Assembly (NCBI GenBank): GCA_947651335.1
Contig: CANSYV010000005.1
Span: 1-13,781, forward strand
DNA length: 13,781 bases
DNA from: an uncultured Lachnospiraceae bacterium
GTDB lineage: Bacteria; Bacillota; Clostridia; Lachnospirales; Lachnospiraceae
Direction of reading: 5' to 3'
The notes under the pieces: model-generated
Database searches by the model: none
What the model was told of the DNA's origin: nothing
The model's input: the letters and a program-made list of their open reading frames with translations, nothing else
Made by a program: the position numbers and the translations under genes
Shown here: positions 1 through 8,300 of the stretch, piece after piece
Position numbering within the stretch: the first letter of the stretch is position 1
How the letters are laid out: every line of letters begins with the position of its first letter

Positions 1-1
1 A

Positions 2-514
2 TGCTATTCTTTTACTTATGGAAGCTGTCAGTTCCTTGTTCTGAACAGCTGTCTGTTCATGGAAGAACGGATGGAGGAGCCTGGGTATGAGCAGACCATG
101 GGGAAGGTGAATCAGTGGATCGCTGGGGAGCTGGGGAAAGATCTTTCATCCTGGAAGGTGGTGGTCATGCATCATCCTCTGTATCCTGTGACGGAGGATG
201 ATGAAATCTATCAGAGAATCCGGGGCAGCTGGGAGTCTCTTTTCATCCAGGGAGGGGTGGATCTCCTTCTGTGCGGACATCAGCATGTCTATATGAGGAC
301 AGAGCCCATTCATGGAATCACCGCCGTTATGGCGGATTCCGGTGAAAAGAAAAGTTATTACATAGATGAGGCAGAGGCGCCGGCAGACTATGCGGCAGCG
401 TTTCAGGCGGGCATTCCCAATTATGTGAAGGTGGAGGTATCGGCCGCGCATATGGCCCTGACGGCTTATTCCAGAGAGGGGGAGAAAATTGATGCGTATC
501 AGTGGAAAAAATAG
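2..514 (+). CDS. Metallophosphatase (calcineurin-like/purple acid phosphatase type), 3' part of gene
   Basis: C-terminal 170 residues of a metallophosphoesterase whose start lies upstream of the window. The frame is open from base 2, and the residues before the first in-frame ATG at 59 (YSFTYGSCQFLVLNS) match the beta-strand segment of this family, so the ATG at 59 is internal and not the start. Two metal-binding motifs are visible: MHHPLYP near bases 166-188 and GHQHVY near 274-293. The last 40 residues resemble the C-terminal strands of bacterial purple-acid-phosphatase-like proteins. Such enzymes hydrolyse phosphoesters with a dinuclear metal centre. Cellular location cannot be judged because the N-terminus is missing. 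The next gene starts 23 bases before this stop codon, so it is probably co-transcribed and translationally coupled with the surface-protein cluster. Its substrate is unknown. Confidence 0.85.
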   Translation, partial: CYSFTYGSCQFLVLNSCLFMEERMEEPGYEQTMGKVNQWIAGELGKDLSSWKVVVMHHPLYPVTEDDEIYQRIRGSWESLFIQGGVDLLLCGHQHVYMRTEPIHGITAVMADSGEKKSYYIDEAEAPADYAAAFQAGIPNYVKVEVSAAHMALTAYSREGEKIDAYQWKK

Positions 515-1082
515 ATGGATTTTGGCGTGTCTGTGCCTGTCCCTGCTGCTCACAGCCTGTGGCGGCGGGAAAAAGGAATCAGAGGAACACACAGAGTATG
601 CCATAGACCCCCAGACAGAGTCTCTGACCATTGCGGGAGCAGAAGGCTCCCCCGCAGTCTATACGAGAGCGGACCTGGAAAAACTGGGGCTGGAAACCCG
701 GACTTACAGCGCGCGGGGCAAAGAAAAGAAGAATGCCCGGCAGTTTCTGGAATTTTCCGGTGTGGATTTGGATACTCTTTTGGAGGATGCCGGGTATTCC
801 ACGAAAGGCGTTTTCATGAAAGTGTTCTGCAGCGACGGTTATGTGAGAGAATACGATGTGGAAGAACTCTTTGACCGGTATGTCTATGAGGACAATGCCA
901 GTGGCGAAAAGAAACCGGCAGCTCCCATGATTGCCCTGGCAGATGATGAAAAGGGATGGGAATACCCATCGCCTTTCCGCCTGGTGTACGGACAGGCGGA
1001 CTATGACACCGGGCAGTCTATGGATTTTAACATGCAGGGATGGGCCAGTTATGTGCAGTATATTGAGGTCAGCTATCAGTAA
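492..1082 (+). CDS. Lipoprotein with molybdopterin-binding-like (SUOX-fold) domain
   Basis: A 196-residue predicted lipoprotein. I chose ATG 492 over TTG 489 because AGGGGGAG at 477-484 is spaced 7 bases before it. A basic N-terminus, a hydrophobic core and the lipobox LTAC (Cys23) indicate membrane anchoring on the outer face. Residues about 45-196 follow the layout of the oxidoreductase molybdopterin-binding fold: a strand (SLTIAGAEGSP), YTRADLEKL, GVDLDTLLEDAGY, FCSDGYVREY, PMIALADDEKGW, PFRLVYG and a terminal VQYIEVSYQ strand. The usual Mo-ligating cysteine before the GVxLxxLL segment is absent, so a ligand-binding role is more likely than redox catalysis. It sits just upstream of an ECF S component, which suggests it presents a substrate to that subunit. 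The ligand is unknown. Confidence 0.82.
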   Translation: MRISGKNRWILACLCLSLLLTACGGGKKESEEHTEYAIDPQTESLTIAGAEGSPAVYTRADLEKLGLETRTYSARGKEKKNARQFLEFSGVDLDTLLEDAGYSTKGVFMKVFCSDGYVREYDVEELFDRYVYEDNASGEKKPAAPMIALADDEKGWEYPSPFRLVYGQADYDTGQSMDFNMQGWASYVQYIEVSYQ

Positions 1083-1114
1083 GAAACTGTAGAGAAAGGG
1101 CAGGGTTCTGGTCT

Positions 1115-1696
1115 ATGAAAAAATGGCTTGGAAAGTTCTCCATCTATGAGCTGGTGGTAATGGCGCTGATGGCTGCGCTGGGGATCGCCGTGAAACCCAT
1201 CGTGGTTCCCCTGGCCCACATTGTCTGCGGGCCCCTGGTGATTCCCGGGGGCGCTCTGGCAGGGGGGCTTTATATGATGTGGATTCTCATAGGCTATGGC
1301 CTTGTGAGAAAACCGGGCACGGCATTTTTCATCGGACTCATCCAGGCATGCCTTGTGATTTTCACAGGGGCAGCCGGGTCTCACGGGATCATGAGTCTGG
1401 CCACTTATACCGTGCCGGGGCTTGCGGTGGAACTCGCCATGGTGTTACTGCGCCATCGCTGCTGCTGTATGGGATGCTGCTGCATAGGCGGCATGGCGGC
1501 CAATACAGCAGGTACTGCCTGTGTGAATCTGGTGTTTTTCCAGGCGCCGGGGGTGTATCTGGCGCTGGTTCTGGCCACAGCGGCTTTTTCCGGTCTGTTG
1601 GGAGGCATATTGGCTTGGAAGCTGATTCACATGATGGAGATACATAAAATGGGAACTGGAGAAAAGGAGGGCCGCCAGTGGAAGGACGAAAAGTGA
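1115..1696 (+). CDS. ECF transporter S component, YkoE-like integral membrane protein
   Basis: A 193-residue polytopic membrane protein with about five or six hydrophobic helices. AGGGCAGGG at 1097-1105 precedes ATG 1115. The pattern VRKPGTAFF, then a helix with TGAAGS and a following GLAVELAMVLLRH, matches the RxPGAA...G...G..AEL arrangement I know from YkoE-type S components (the ABC_cobalt Pfam family), linked to thiamine/HMP or metal uptake. S components bind the substrate in the membrane and work with an ECF A/A'/T energising module. None is encoded here, so a shared housekeeping module would be needed. Odd feature: the loop after helix 4 reads CCCMGCCC (residues 116-123), from a run of TGC codons. 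The C-terminal tail is charged and overlaps the next gene by 19 bases. Substrate cannot be assigned. Confidence 0.75.
   Translation: MKKWLGKFSIYELVVMALMAALGIAVKPIVVPLAHIVCGPLVIPGGALAGGLYMMWILIGYGLVRKPGTAFFIGLIQACLVIFTGAAGSHGIMSLATYTVPGLAVELAMVLLRHRCCCMGCCCIGGMAANTAGTACVNLVFFQAPGVYLALVLATAAFSGLLGGILAWKLIHMMEIHKMGTGEKEGRQWKDEK
1665..1670 (+). promoter_or_regulatory. Consensus ribosome binding site fixing a GTG start
   Basis: A perfect AGGAGG, 7 bases before GTG 1678, lies inside the end of the upstream ECF S gene. It decides the start of the following gene, whose first residues would otherwise be ambiguous, and indicates translational coupling. Confidence 0.85.
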
Positions 1697-2184
1697 TTTC
1701 CGGAAAAATGCTGGCTGCCATCGCCGGTATTCTCCTGCTGGTCATGGGCATAACCGCCTTCTGGCAGGGGAAAGAAAAGACAGAAGATGGGACTACCCTC
1801 ACCATATGCCAGGACGGCCAGCCGGTGTATTCCTGTTCCCTGCAGGAACTGATGGCCATGGAATCCGTTCAGGTTCCGGTGAAGATGCAGTCATCATCCA
1901 AGAAAACGGAACAGGGCCGTTATCAGGGCGTGTGGCTGGATACACTGCTGGAGCAGGCAGGGGCAAAAGCAGAGGGCACGGTGGTTCTCACCGCTGGGGA
2001 CGGCTATTCATCGGCTGCCTCTGGGGAGGAAGCGGGTTTCATACTGATCGCCTACGGGGTTGACGGGGATACGCTGGGATATTACGAAAAAGGCGGGACA
2101 GGGCCCATACGGGCTGTTTTTACGGGAGATGTCTATGGAAACAGAAGCGTGCAGTATCTGACCAGAATTGATGTAAAATCCTGA
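1678..2184 (+). CDS. Membrane-anchored protein with SUOX-fold domain
   Basis: A 168-residue protein starting at GTG 1678. Residues about 11-29 are a hydrophobic segment after a short basic N-terminus, with no lipobox cysteine, so it is probably an uncleaved signal anchor or a signal peptide. Residues 38-168 form a compact molybdopterin-binding-like domain: LTICQDGQPVYSCSLQELM, YQGVWLDTLLEQAGA, VVLTAGDGYSSA, FILIAYGVDG, GPIRAVFTGD and a final LTRIDVKS strand. It resembles the lipoproteins encoded at 492 and 4811 in size and order of elements, pointing to duplication within the cluster. No cysteine lies at the expected molybdenum-ligand position. Its overlap with the ECF S gene suggests the two products work together. 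It could be a substrate-binding partner, but the ligand is unknown. Confidence 0.78.
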   Translation: MEGRKVISGKMLAAIAGILLLVMGITAFWQGKEKTEDGTTLTICQDGQPVYSCSLQELMAMESVQVPVKMQSSSKKTEQGRYQGVWLDTLLEQAGAKAEGTVVLTAGDGYSSAASGEEAGFILIAYGVDGDTLGYYEKGGTGPIRAVFTGDVYGNRSVQYLTRIDVKS

Positions 2185-2236
2185 AAAAGCCGTATGTAAG
2201 AAGCTGGTATATCTGGTACAGGGGATTGCTGTCCGA

Positions 2237-3802
2237 ATGATAAACAGAAAGTTGGCGGAATTTATGAGGAAAACTAGGAGGCGTATACTGCTGGTGTGCG
2301 CGGCGGTTTTTGCGGCGGGCAGTCTGGCAAAAAAAGCCCAGGCGGCGGCAGACAGCCTGACAATCAGGGCAGGATTTTACGGCGGGCCGTATTATGAAGT
2401 GGTTACGTTCAGTGACGAAAAGATGCGGGGAATGTCGGACGGATATGTGTGGACGTATTCCGGAGCGGACAGCGGCGGCTTTATGCGGCTGTGCTATGCC
2501 TGGGGCGTGCCTCTTTCTTTTCTGCTGGAATGCGGGGGAATCGACCTGAGTTCTGTGGGGTATCTTCATATGGGGACGGAGGATAACTACCAGGAGTATT
2601 ATGCCACCTTCTCCGCGGATACCCTTCTGAGAGAGCGGTATTTTTACCCCAATATGGTACAGCTGGCAGATTTGAACGGGAGCATGGAGCAGACCCTTCC
2701 CTTTGGCGCGCTCACCGGGGAAGAACAGGAGAATCCCCAGCCGGTGCCTGCCCTTTTGGCCATCGGGTGTACCGAATTCAGCCGCTGGGATTATATGGAG
2801 GCTGCCAAAAACGGCTATGCCTCTTATGACAGATCCCAGCTGCCGGAAGATTATAAATACCGCCTGATCTATGGCCAGCTGGGGCTGGACAGCCTGGAGG
2901 CCGCCCTGAACGTCCAGGAAAGCGACAAGTGGGTGTTTGAGATTAACGTACAGCTGGCCGGCGCGCCAGAGATTACAGTCAGCCGTACCCTGACAGAAGG
3001 AGAGGAAGGGGAGGTGGGAAGCAGGTATCAGGTGGACATATCCGTGGACCTTCCCCCAGGGTATGGGTATCTGCCGGAGGAAATCCTGCAGAATTTGTCC
3101 AATCAGGTGCTGGAGAGTCTGGAACTTCGGTATGATTCCTCTGTGGCAGCCCTGAACCAGACAGGCACGGGGCAGTATGAGATGGAAATCACAGGTGAGG
3201 GACAGACTACTCTGGAAGCCTATTATGCCAGGCAGGAGTATGACGGGGCCATGACACAGGCGCTGGGACAAATGGAGGTAACCGGACACATGCCCGCGCA
3301 GAAAACGGCGGAGACCCCTGTTGCTTCCCCCACGCAGAAACCGCCGAAAAAGAAGAATAAGGCTTCTGAGAACAAGAACAGGAAAGCCGAGAATCCTGCC
3401 CCGGCCCATGAGTCCCCGTCTCCGGCAGAAACACCACCGGCTTCTTATGTGGGGATAGCGAAAGACAGTGCCCCCCAGGAAACCGCCCCGCTGCCGGAGG
3501 CTGGAAAAGGAGGGAGCCAGGAAGAACTGCCTTCAGAGGAAATGCTTTCGAAGGAAACAGCCTCAAAGGCCTCATCCACGAAAGAGACGCCCCAGACGGC
3601 AAAAGCCCAAAAGACATCTTCCCAGTGGATGGGAGTGGAGACTTCCGCGCTGAAACAGGCATCTTCAGCCACGGCATCTGTAATCCCCAGGGAAGACGCC
3701 AGTCTGGCAGGGGGCGCTGCCGCTGGGGCTCTGATTGTGTTCCTGATGGGGGTATCTGAGGCTGTGGGGGAATTTTATAAAAATGTAAAGAAGGAATTGT
3801 AA
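2237..3802 (+). CDS. Stalked surface protein: SUOX-like domain, Pro/Lys-rich stalk, C-terminal membrane anchor
   Basis: A 521-residue exported protein. ATG 2237 has only a distant AGGGGA; ATG 2264 (residue 10, MRKTRRR) is an alternative that gives a tidier signal peptide. Cleavage is likely after AQA (about residue 36). Residues 38-220 look like a diverged SUOX-fold domain (CYAWGVPLSFLLECGGIDL, PALLAIGC, YRLIYGQLG). Residues about 230-345 are a beta-rich segment with no family I can name. Residues about 352-485 are a low-complexity stalk rich in Pro, Lys, Glu, Ser and Thr. Residues 490-511 are a transmembrane helix followed by a short basic tail ending NVKKEL. The ExbB-like gene begins 3 bases after the stop. 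The stalk and membrane helix recall TonB with reversed topology (anchor at the C-terminus), so an energy-coupled partner of ExbB/ExbD is a reasonable inference. Confidence 0.75.
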   Translation: MINRKLAEFMRKTRRRILLVCAAVFAAGSLAKKAQAAADSLTIRAGFYGGPYYEVVTFSDEKMRGMSDGYVWTYSGADSGGFMRLCYAWGVPLSFLLECGGIDLSSVGYLHMGTEDNYQEYYATFSADTLLRERYFYPNMVQLADLNGSMEQTLPFGALTGEEQENPQPVPALLAIGCTEFSRWDYMEAAKNGYASYDRSQLPEDYKYRLIYGQLGLDSLEAALNVQESDKWVFEINVQLAGAPEITVSRTLTEGEEGEVGSRYQVDISVDLPPGYGYLPEEILQNLSNQVLESLELRYDSSVAALNQTGTGQYEMEITGEGQTTLEAYYARQEYDGAMTQALGQMEVTGHMPAQKTAETPVASPTQKPPKKKNKASENKNRKAENPAPAHESPSPAETPPASYVGIAKDSAPQETAPLPEAGKGGSQEELPSEEMLSKETASKASSTKETPQTAKAQKTSSQWMGVETSALKQASSATASVIPREDASLAGGAAAGALIVFLMGVSEAVGEFYKNVKKEL

Positions 3803-3805
3803 GAT

Positions 3806-4447
3806 ATGGCTGGTTCTATAGATGTTACAGGTATCATGCGCAGTATCACCAGCAGCCTTCAGACACCTGTTGTGGTGCTTTTATTGCTGCTGTCTGTTCT
3901 GACTGTCTTTCTGGCCGGTTCGCTGGCAGGGGAGTTTTTTACCGAGAGGCTTCATATGCGCAGGAAAAAGGTATGTATCCCGGATATGGTGGAAATGTTC
4001 CACAGCAAAGAGATGACAGTTGTGGAATGTATTCAGCAGAGCAGCCTGCTGAACAGGCAGAAGAAATATCTGCTGGAAATCACCAGACATCCCGGGTTCA
4101 CAGGAGCCCAGAGAGAAAGCCTGGCGGTCCGGCAGATTGCGGAGGCGAAGGCGCTGTGCGACAGGAGGGTACGGGTCACGGATCTGATCGCCAAGGCCGG
4201 GCCCATGCTGGGGCTGATGGGCACATTGATTCCCCTGGGACCGGGGATTATCGCCCTGGGCCAGGGGGACACTTTTACATTGTCCAATTCTCTGCTGACG
4301 GCATTTGACACCACAGTGACCGGGCTGTTCAGCGCGGCCGCGGCCCTGGTGATTTCCACGGTGCGCAAAAGCTGGTATCGAAATGATCTGTCAGTCTTGG
4401 AGACATTGATGGAATGCATTCTCGAGGAGGAAAACCGTCATGATTAG
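3806..4447 (+). CDS. MotA/TolQ/ExbB-family proton channel subunit
   Basis: A 213-residue inner membrane protein. AAGGAA at 3791-3796 precedes ATG 3806. It has the ExbB layout: TM1 at about residues 20-42, a basic cytoplasmic loop (about 50-125), TM2 at about 131-151 and TM3 at about 163-186. The family motifs are clear: AGPMLGLMGTLIPLG (131-145), matching the APxLGLxGTV segment, and LLTAFDTTVTGLFSAA (163-178), matching the ALxTTxxGL segment, including the threonines that line the proton path in ExbB/TolQ. Known members form a pentamer around ExbD-type subunits and convert proton flow into movement of a partner. The downstream DUF2149 gene overlaps by 8 bases and supplies the ExbD-like partner. 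In a Gram-positive cell there is no outer membrane receptor to energise, so its target is presumably a surface protein encoded nearby. Confidence 0.88.
   Translation: MAGSIDVTGIMRSITSSLQTPVVVLLLLLSVLTVFLAGSLAGEFFTERLHMRRKKVCIPDMVEMFHSKEMTVVECIQQSSLLNRQKKYLLEITRHPGFTGAQRESLAVRQIAEAKALCDRRVRVTDLIAKAGPMLGLMGTLIPLGPGIIALGQGDTFTLSNSLLTAFDTTVTGLFSAAAALVISTVRKSWYRNDLSVLETLMECILEEENRHD
4424..4430 (+). promoter_or_regulatory. Ribosome binding site of the DUF2149 gene
   Basis: GAGGAGG, 9 bases before ATG 4440, lies within the last codons of the ExbB-like gene. It supports a coupled start in the 8-base overlap. Confidence 0.8.
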
Positions 4448-4745
4448 AAGAAGCGGCAGAAATCTCTCTGCAGATTTTCAGATAGAAGAAGACATCAACC
4501 CCATGGAAGGCACCGGCAATCTGGCGGATGCCATGCTGGTGCTGGCTGTGGGCATGATGCTGGCCGTGGTGATGAACTGGAATGTGGACTTTACTCCGTC
4601 CTCCGCGGTACAGAAGCTGGATGACACACAGACCCTGTCTGAGAGTGAAGTGGAGGAAGTTAACTCCAATGATGGACTGCAGGAGAAAGGGGTTGTGTTT
4701 GAGGACCCAAAGACTGGGGAGCTGTACATAGAAGTGAGGGAGTAG
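4440..4745 (+). CDS. DUF2149 family protein, ExbD-like subunit
   Basis: A 101-residue protein with a cytoplasmic N-terminus, one transmembrane helix (about residues 29-46) and a short extracytoplasmic tail. The segment INPMEGTGNLADAMLVLAVG has the same spacing as the ExbD segment INVTPFIDVMLVLL, so Asp30 corresponds to the proton-carrying aspartate of ExbD. I recall DUF2149 proteins beside MotA/TolQ/ExbB genes in methanogens and some Clostridia. The tail (residues 50-101) is much shorter than the periplasmic domain of ExbD but ends in a strand-like VVFEDPKTGELYIEVRE. With the preceding gene it should form a proton-driven motor. The partner it drives is not shown by sequence; the stalked protein encoded at 2237 is the best candidate. 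Confidence 0.85.
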   Translation: MIRRSGRNLSADFQIEEDINPMEGTGNLADAMLVLAVGMMLAVVMNWNVDFTPSSAVQKLDDTQTLSESEVEEVNSNDGLQEKGVVFEDPKTGELYIEVRE

Positions 4746-4810
4746 GAAATTACGGGGACGGTTAGTTTTCTATAAGTGTATATAGTTTTATGGCTGCTGG
4801 GGGATGAGTG
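4746..4810 (+). promoter_or_regulatory. AT-rich spacer between the ExbD-like and lipoprotein genes, possible weak promoter
   Basis: This is the longest spacer in the first half of the cluster and is locally AT-rich. TATAAG at 4771-4776 and TATAGT at 4781-4786 could act as -10 boxes, but no convincing -35 box lies at the right distance. GGGGGA at 4798-4803 is the ribosome binding site for ATG 4811. A second internal transcription start is possible but weakly supported. Confidence 0.25.
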
Positions 4811-5320
4811 ATGGGAGAAAAACGGATGGTAAAATTCTTGTATCTGGCTGTTTTTTGCCTGATGATTGGGTTGGGAGGGTGTTCGCATGGGGTGGCGGCG
4901 GATTTGTCTTCTTATGAGTCGGAACAGATTGTGGTTTTGGGGGTTTCGGAGGAGCCTCTGGCTGTTACTGCCGGGGATTTGGCGGCGTTGAAGTGTACAA
5001 AGAAGACGGTGAGGTCCAGATCCGGGAAGAAGGATGTGGCGGTGCGGGCTTGTGGGCCAACGCTTGATACGTTTCTGGAGAGTCTGGGAGTGGAATGGGA
5101 GCAGCTGGAGGGGATTGTTTTTACTGCCAGTGACGGATACACGAAAGAATTCAGCAGTGATTTTTTCCTGGTGCATCCGGAGGTGGTGCTGGCCGTGGCG
5201 GATGGGAAGGAGCCGCTGAAGGAGGAAGACAGGCCTGTTCGTCTGGTTATTTCCGGCACCACGCCGGATTTCTGGGTGCGGCAGGTGACAGAAATACGGA
5301 TTGAAAGGAAGGAAAGTTGA
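4811..5320 (+). CDS. Lipoprotein with SUOX-fold domain (third small copy)
   Basis: A 169-residue predicted lipoprotein. ATG 4811 is preferred over GTG 4808 because GGGGGA at 4798-4803 gives 7-base spacing; ATG 4826 is also possible. The signal sequence ends in the lipobox LGGC (Cys24). Residues 40-169 repeat the small SUOX-like pattern: IVVLGVSEEPLAVTAGDL, ACGPTLDTFLESLGV, IVFTASDGYTKEF, VVLAVADGKEPL, RPVRLVISG and a final VTEIRIERKES strand. The cysteine within ACGPTL lies at the start of the helix segment, not at the usual molybdenum-ligand position before it. The gene is richer in G and T (runs of TTTTGGGGG) than its neighbours. It is followed after 1 base by the large surface protein gene, so the two are coupled. 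Probably a ligand-binding component; the ligand is unknown. Confidence 0.8.
   Translation: MGEKRMVKFLYLAVFCLMIGLGGCSHGVAADLSSYESEQIVVLGVSEEPLAVTAGDLAALKCTKKTVRSRSGKKDVAVRACGPTLDTFLESLGVEWEQLEGIVFTASDGYTKEFSSDFFLVHPEVVLAVADGKEPLKEEDRPVRLVISGTTPDFWVRQVTEIRIERKES
5305..5312 (+). promoter_or_regulatory. Ribosome binding site that fixes the start at 5322
   Basis: AAGGAAGG ends 9 bases before ATG 5322. An upstream in-frame TTG at 5301 would put this site inside the coding region, so ATG 5322 is the supported start. Confidence 0.75.
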
Positions 5321-5321
5321 G

Positions 5322-8300
5322 ATGGGCAAAGTGAGATATCAGGGATTTTTTCTGAGGCTTTTCCGGCTGTTTTTCCTGGCAGGGGCTGTGCTGGCGGCGT
5401 CCGGGGGAGTCTGTGCGCAGGCAGATTCGGTGAACGGGGCCGCGGCGGTGTATGGCATGGAGACATTCTATGAAGCCGGTACGGGAACGCGGGAGGACCC
5501 CTATCGGATCGCGGCGCCGGACCAGCTTTTGTCCTGGCAGAGGCAGGTGGAGGAAACCGGGGCTGCGGGACAGTATTTTCTTTTGACAGAAGATGTGGAT
5601 ATCAGTTCCCTGGTATGGGAACCAGCGGGAAGTGAGACACAGCCCTTTCAGGGGGTCTTTGACGGAGGCGGACACAGAATTTCCGGAATCCATATGGTGT
5701 GCGGACGCAGTTACTGCGGCTTAGTGGGATATAACAAAGGAACGGTGGAACATGTAACCCTGGAAGGGGAGCTTCACATGTCCGGCCAGGCAGAGAACGT
5801 GAAATATGTGGGCGGCGCGGCAGGCTTTAACACAGGCGTGATCCAGGATGTAATTTCCCGGATGGACATTTCGGCAGAAAGCGCACAGTATGTGGGCGGC
5901 ATTGCCGGATTTCAAACCAGCGGAAAATGGATGAACGGCACCAGCAGGGAAGAAATTCCCCAAAGCACAGGGCTGATTCAGCGGTGTAAAAATGAGGGCC
6001 GCATTGCGGGATACCGGGTCACAGGCGGCATTGTGGGAGAAAACGCAGGGATTGTGGACCGATGCGGCAACAGCGGTGAGATTGTGAATCAGCAGCAGGG
6101 CAGGGGAAGCGGTACTGGCGGCATCGCCGGGCGCAATGGCAATACGGATCTTCCCTATGAGACCGGAATCATCATCAGCTGCTTCAACACAGGAGTCATT
6201 GACATGAACGGGGGGAGATGGGGAGGAAGCCTGTGCGGCTGGGCAAATTCCTTCTCAGTGATTACCAATTGTTACGCGGCCGGGACAATTCTCACCGGGT
6301 ATGACGACTGGGCGCCCCTGTTTCCCAGAAGCGACGGCGGTGAGACTGTGGATAACTGTTATTCCCTGGAGGGACTTCCCAACTGTTCCCCGTCCAATGC
6401 AAAGCGCACCGGAATCATCCGCACTTCCGGTCAGATGAAAAGCGGGGATTTTCCCGGTGAACTGGGCGCGGCTTTCCAGCAGGACACACAGAACCAGAAT
6501 CAGGGCTATCCCATTTTGCGCTGGCAGGCCGGCAGCCAGGAGACGGCAGTCCTTGGATTAGAGGCGGATCTTACGGGAGCCAGGACGGATTATTATGAGG
6601 GAGATACCTTCCGCATGGAGGGCATCCGGTTTTATGCCGTCCATGAAGACGGATCCAGAGAGCTGATCTCTCCTTATTATTACACGGCTGACAAGTCAGT
6701 GCTGTCATTGGGGGATAACGGCACAGTCATTCACATTACCTGCAGCGCCTATGGAATGGAGCAGGCCGCTGATGTGGCGGTGTCCGTGGCAGAGAAAACG
6801 CTTACTGGCATCACCGTATCCCAGGGACCGGCGAAATTCGTCTATGAAGAAGGAGAAGCCTTTGACACGGCGGCATTGAAAATCCGCGCTTCTTATGCAG
6901 ACGGCACAACGGAAATCGTATCCGGAGGATTTACCTGTGATACCAACGGCCCCCTGTCCCCTTCTAACCGGACGGTAACCGTCTCCTATACGGTGAATCA
7001 GATTACCATGACAGACTCTTTTGAGGTGATAGCAGCCGGAGCTAGGACAGAACCGGCAAGAGACGGGGAAGGGGTCTATTGTCTGGAGACAGCTGAGGAT
7101 ATGCTGTGGTTTTCAGAAGAGGTGAACATACGGGGAAACACCGGGCTTCACGTCCGTCTGGGAGCAGACATTGACCTGCGCGGGGTTCCTGAATTTACTC
7201 CTGTGGGCAGATACGGCAGCCAGGCCGTAGAGACGGCAAACGGCGGAAAACTCACCTATCACTGGGAAAATAAGTTCCAGGGAGTCTTAGACGGCGGCAA
7301 AAAAACCGTCACCCTGGCGCTGGAAGGGGACAGCTGTACGGCTCTGGTGGGAAATGCCAGCGGCGCGGTGGTTCAAAACCTTACAGTCAAAGGCTCTGTG
7401 AGGGGCAGAAAAGGATATACTGCCGGTATCATCGCCCGGGGCAGTTCCATCACACTGTCTGGCTGCACCAATCAGGCGGAAATATCATTTGAAGGAGAGA
7501 ATATAGGGCTGGCCTATACCGCCGGTATCATTGGCATGGCGGAGAATGCTTCCGTCACAGACTGTAGAAACCAGGGCAGGATTGTGTCCACCGGAGGGCT
7601 GACAGCAGGCATTGCGGGGGACAGCCAGGGGGACTGTTCTTATGAGAGGTGCCAGAATCTGGCGGCGGTGGCAGGCGTGGGAAATTACGCGGCAGGCATC
7701 GCCGCCCGGGGGGCGTCTCTTGTACTGGTGGACTGCGACAATCTGGGAGACGTCCGGGGAAGCGCAGGTTATGTGGGCGGCATCGCCGGGGGCAGCACCC
7801 AGAATCTCACCGTGGAAAGATGCAGCAGCCTGGGCTCAATTACCGGTGGAACCATGGCTGGGGGCATTCTGGGCGGCGGCCTGGCCTCCTCCATTACAGA
7901 CAGCTATAACAAAGGCCCGGTGGCCTTGAACGGAAACGCCGGGGGAAGTGCCGGGGGGATTGTGGGGAAAAAAGGAAACGCTCCCCTTTCCATAACAGGA
8001 TGCTACAACACGGGAAAGATATCCGCGCCAGGCGGCGCGGCCGGAGATCTGGCCGGAGACGCCTCATCCGGGAACAAAGCCAATGGGATGCACATGGCCA
8101 ACTGCTATTATGCGGGAAAGCAGGCCGCGGGAAAGGACAAAAATGTCTCCGGGACGGCAAAGCGCAGGACTGCCGCCCAGCTCTCCCAGATGGCAGGCAC
8201 ACTGGGAGGGGCATACCAAAACAGCTGTACCGGAGCCGTTTTCAAAAGGCAGACAGCCAAATCCCACGCATACGGAAGCTGGAGCCCGAAAAATCTGGCC

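Noticed and set aside
59..61. ATG 59 as start of the metallophosphatase
   Set aside because: The frame is open upstream to the window edge and the upstream residues fit the family, so the gene is cut by the window and not short.
492..1082. DUF4430/transcobalamin-like binding domain as the identity of the small lipoproteins
   Set aside because: The characteristic GWMYxVNG pattern is missing and the order of motifs fits the SUOX fold better.
2120..3409. A 429-codon open frame on the minus strand
   Set aside because: It is antisense to a gene with a good signal peptide, domain structure and operon fit. Its translation is low in recognisable structure, and a long opposite frame is expected from the codon bias.
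4478..5329. A 283-codon open frame on the minus strand
   Set aside because: It spans two plus-strand genes with clear family matches and lipobox/TM features. Its translation is rich in His, Pro, Ser and Arg, typical of a shadow frame.
7380..8030. DNA-level tandem repeat in the GLUG region
   Set aside because: The repetition is at protein level (GLUG units) with diverged DNA, so it is described within the gene and not as a DNA repeat.
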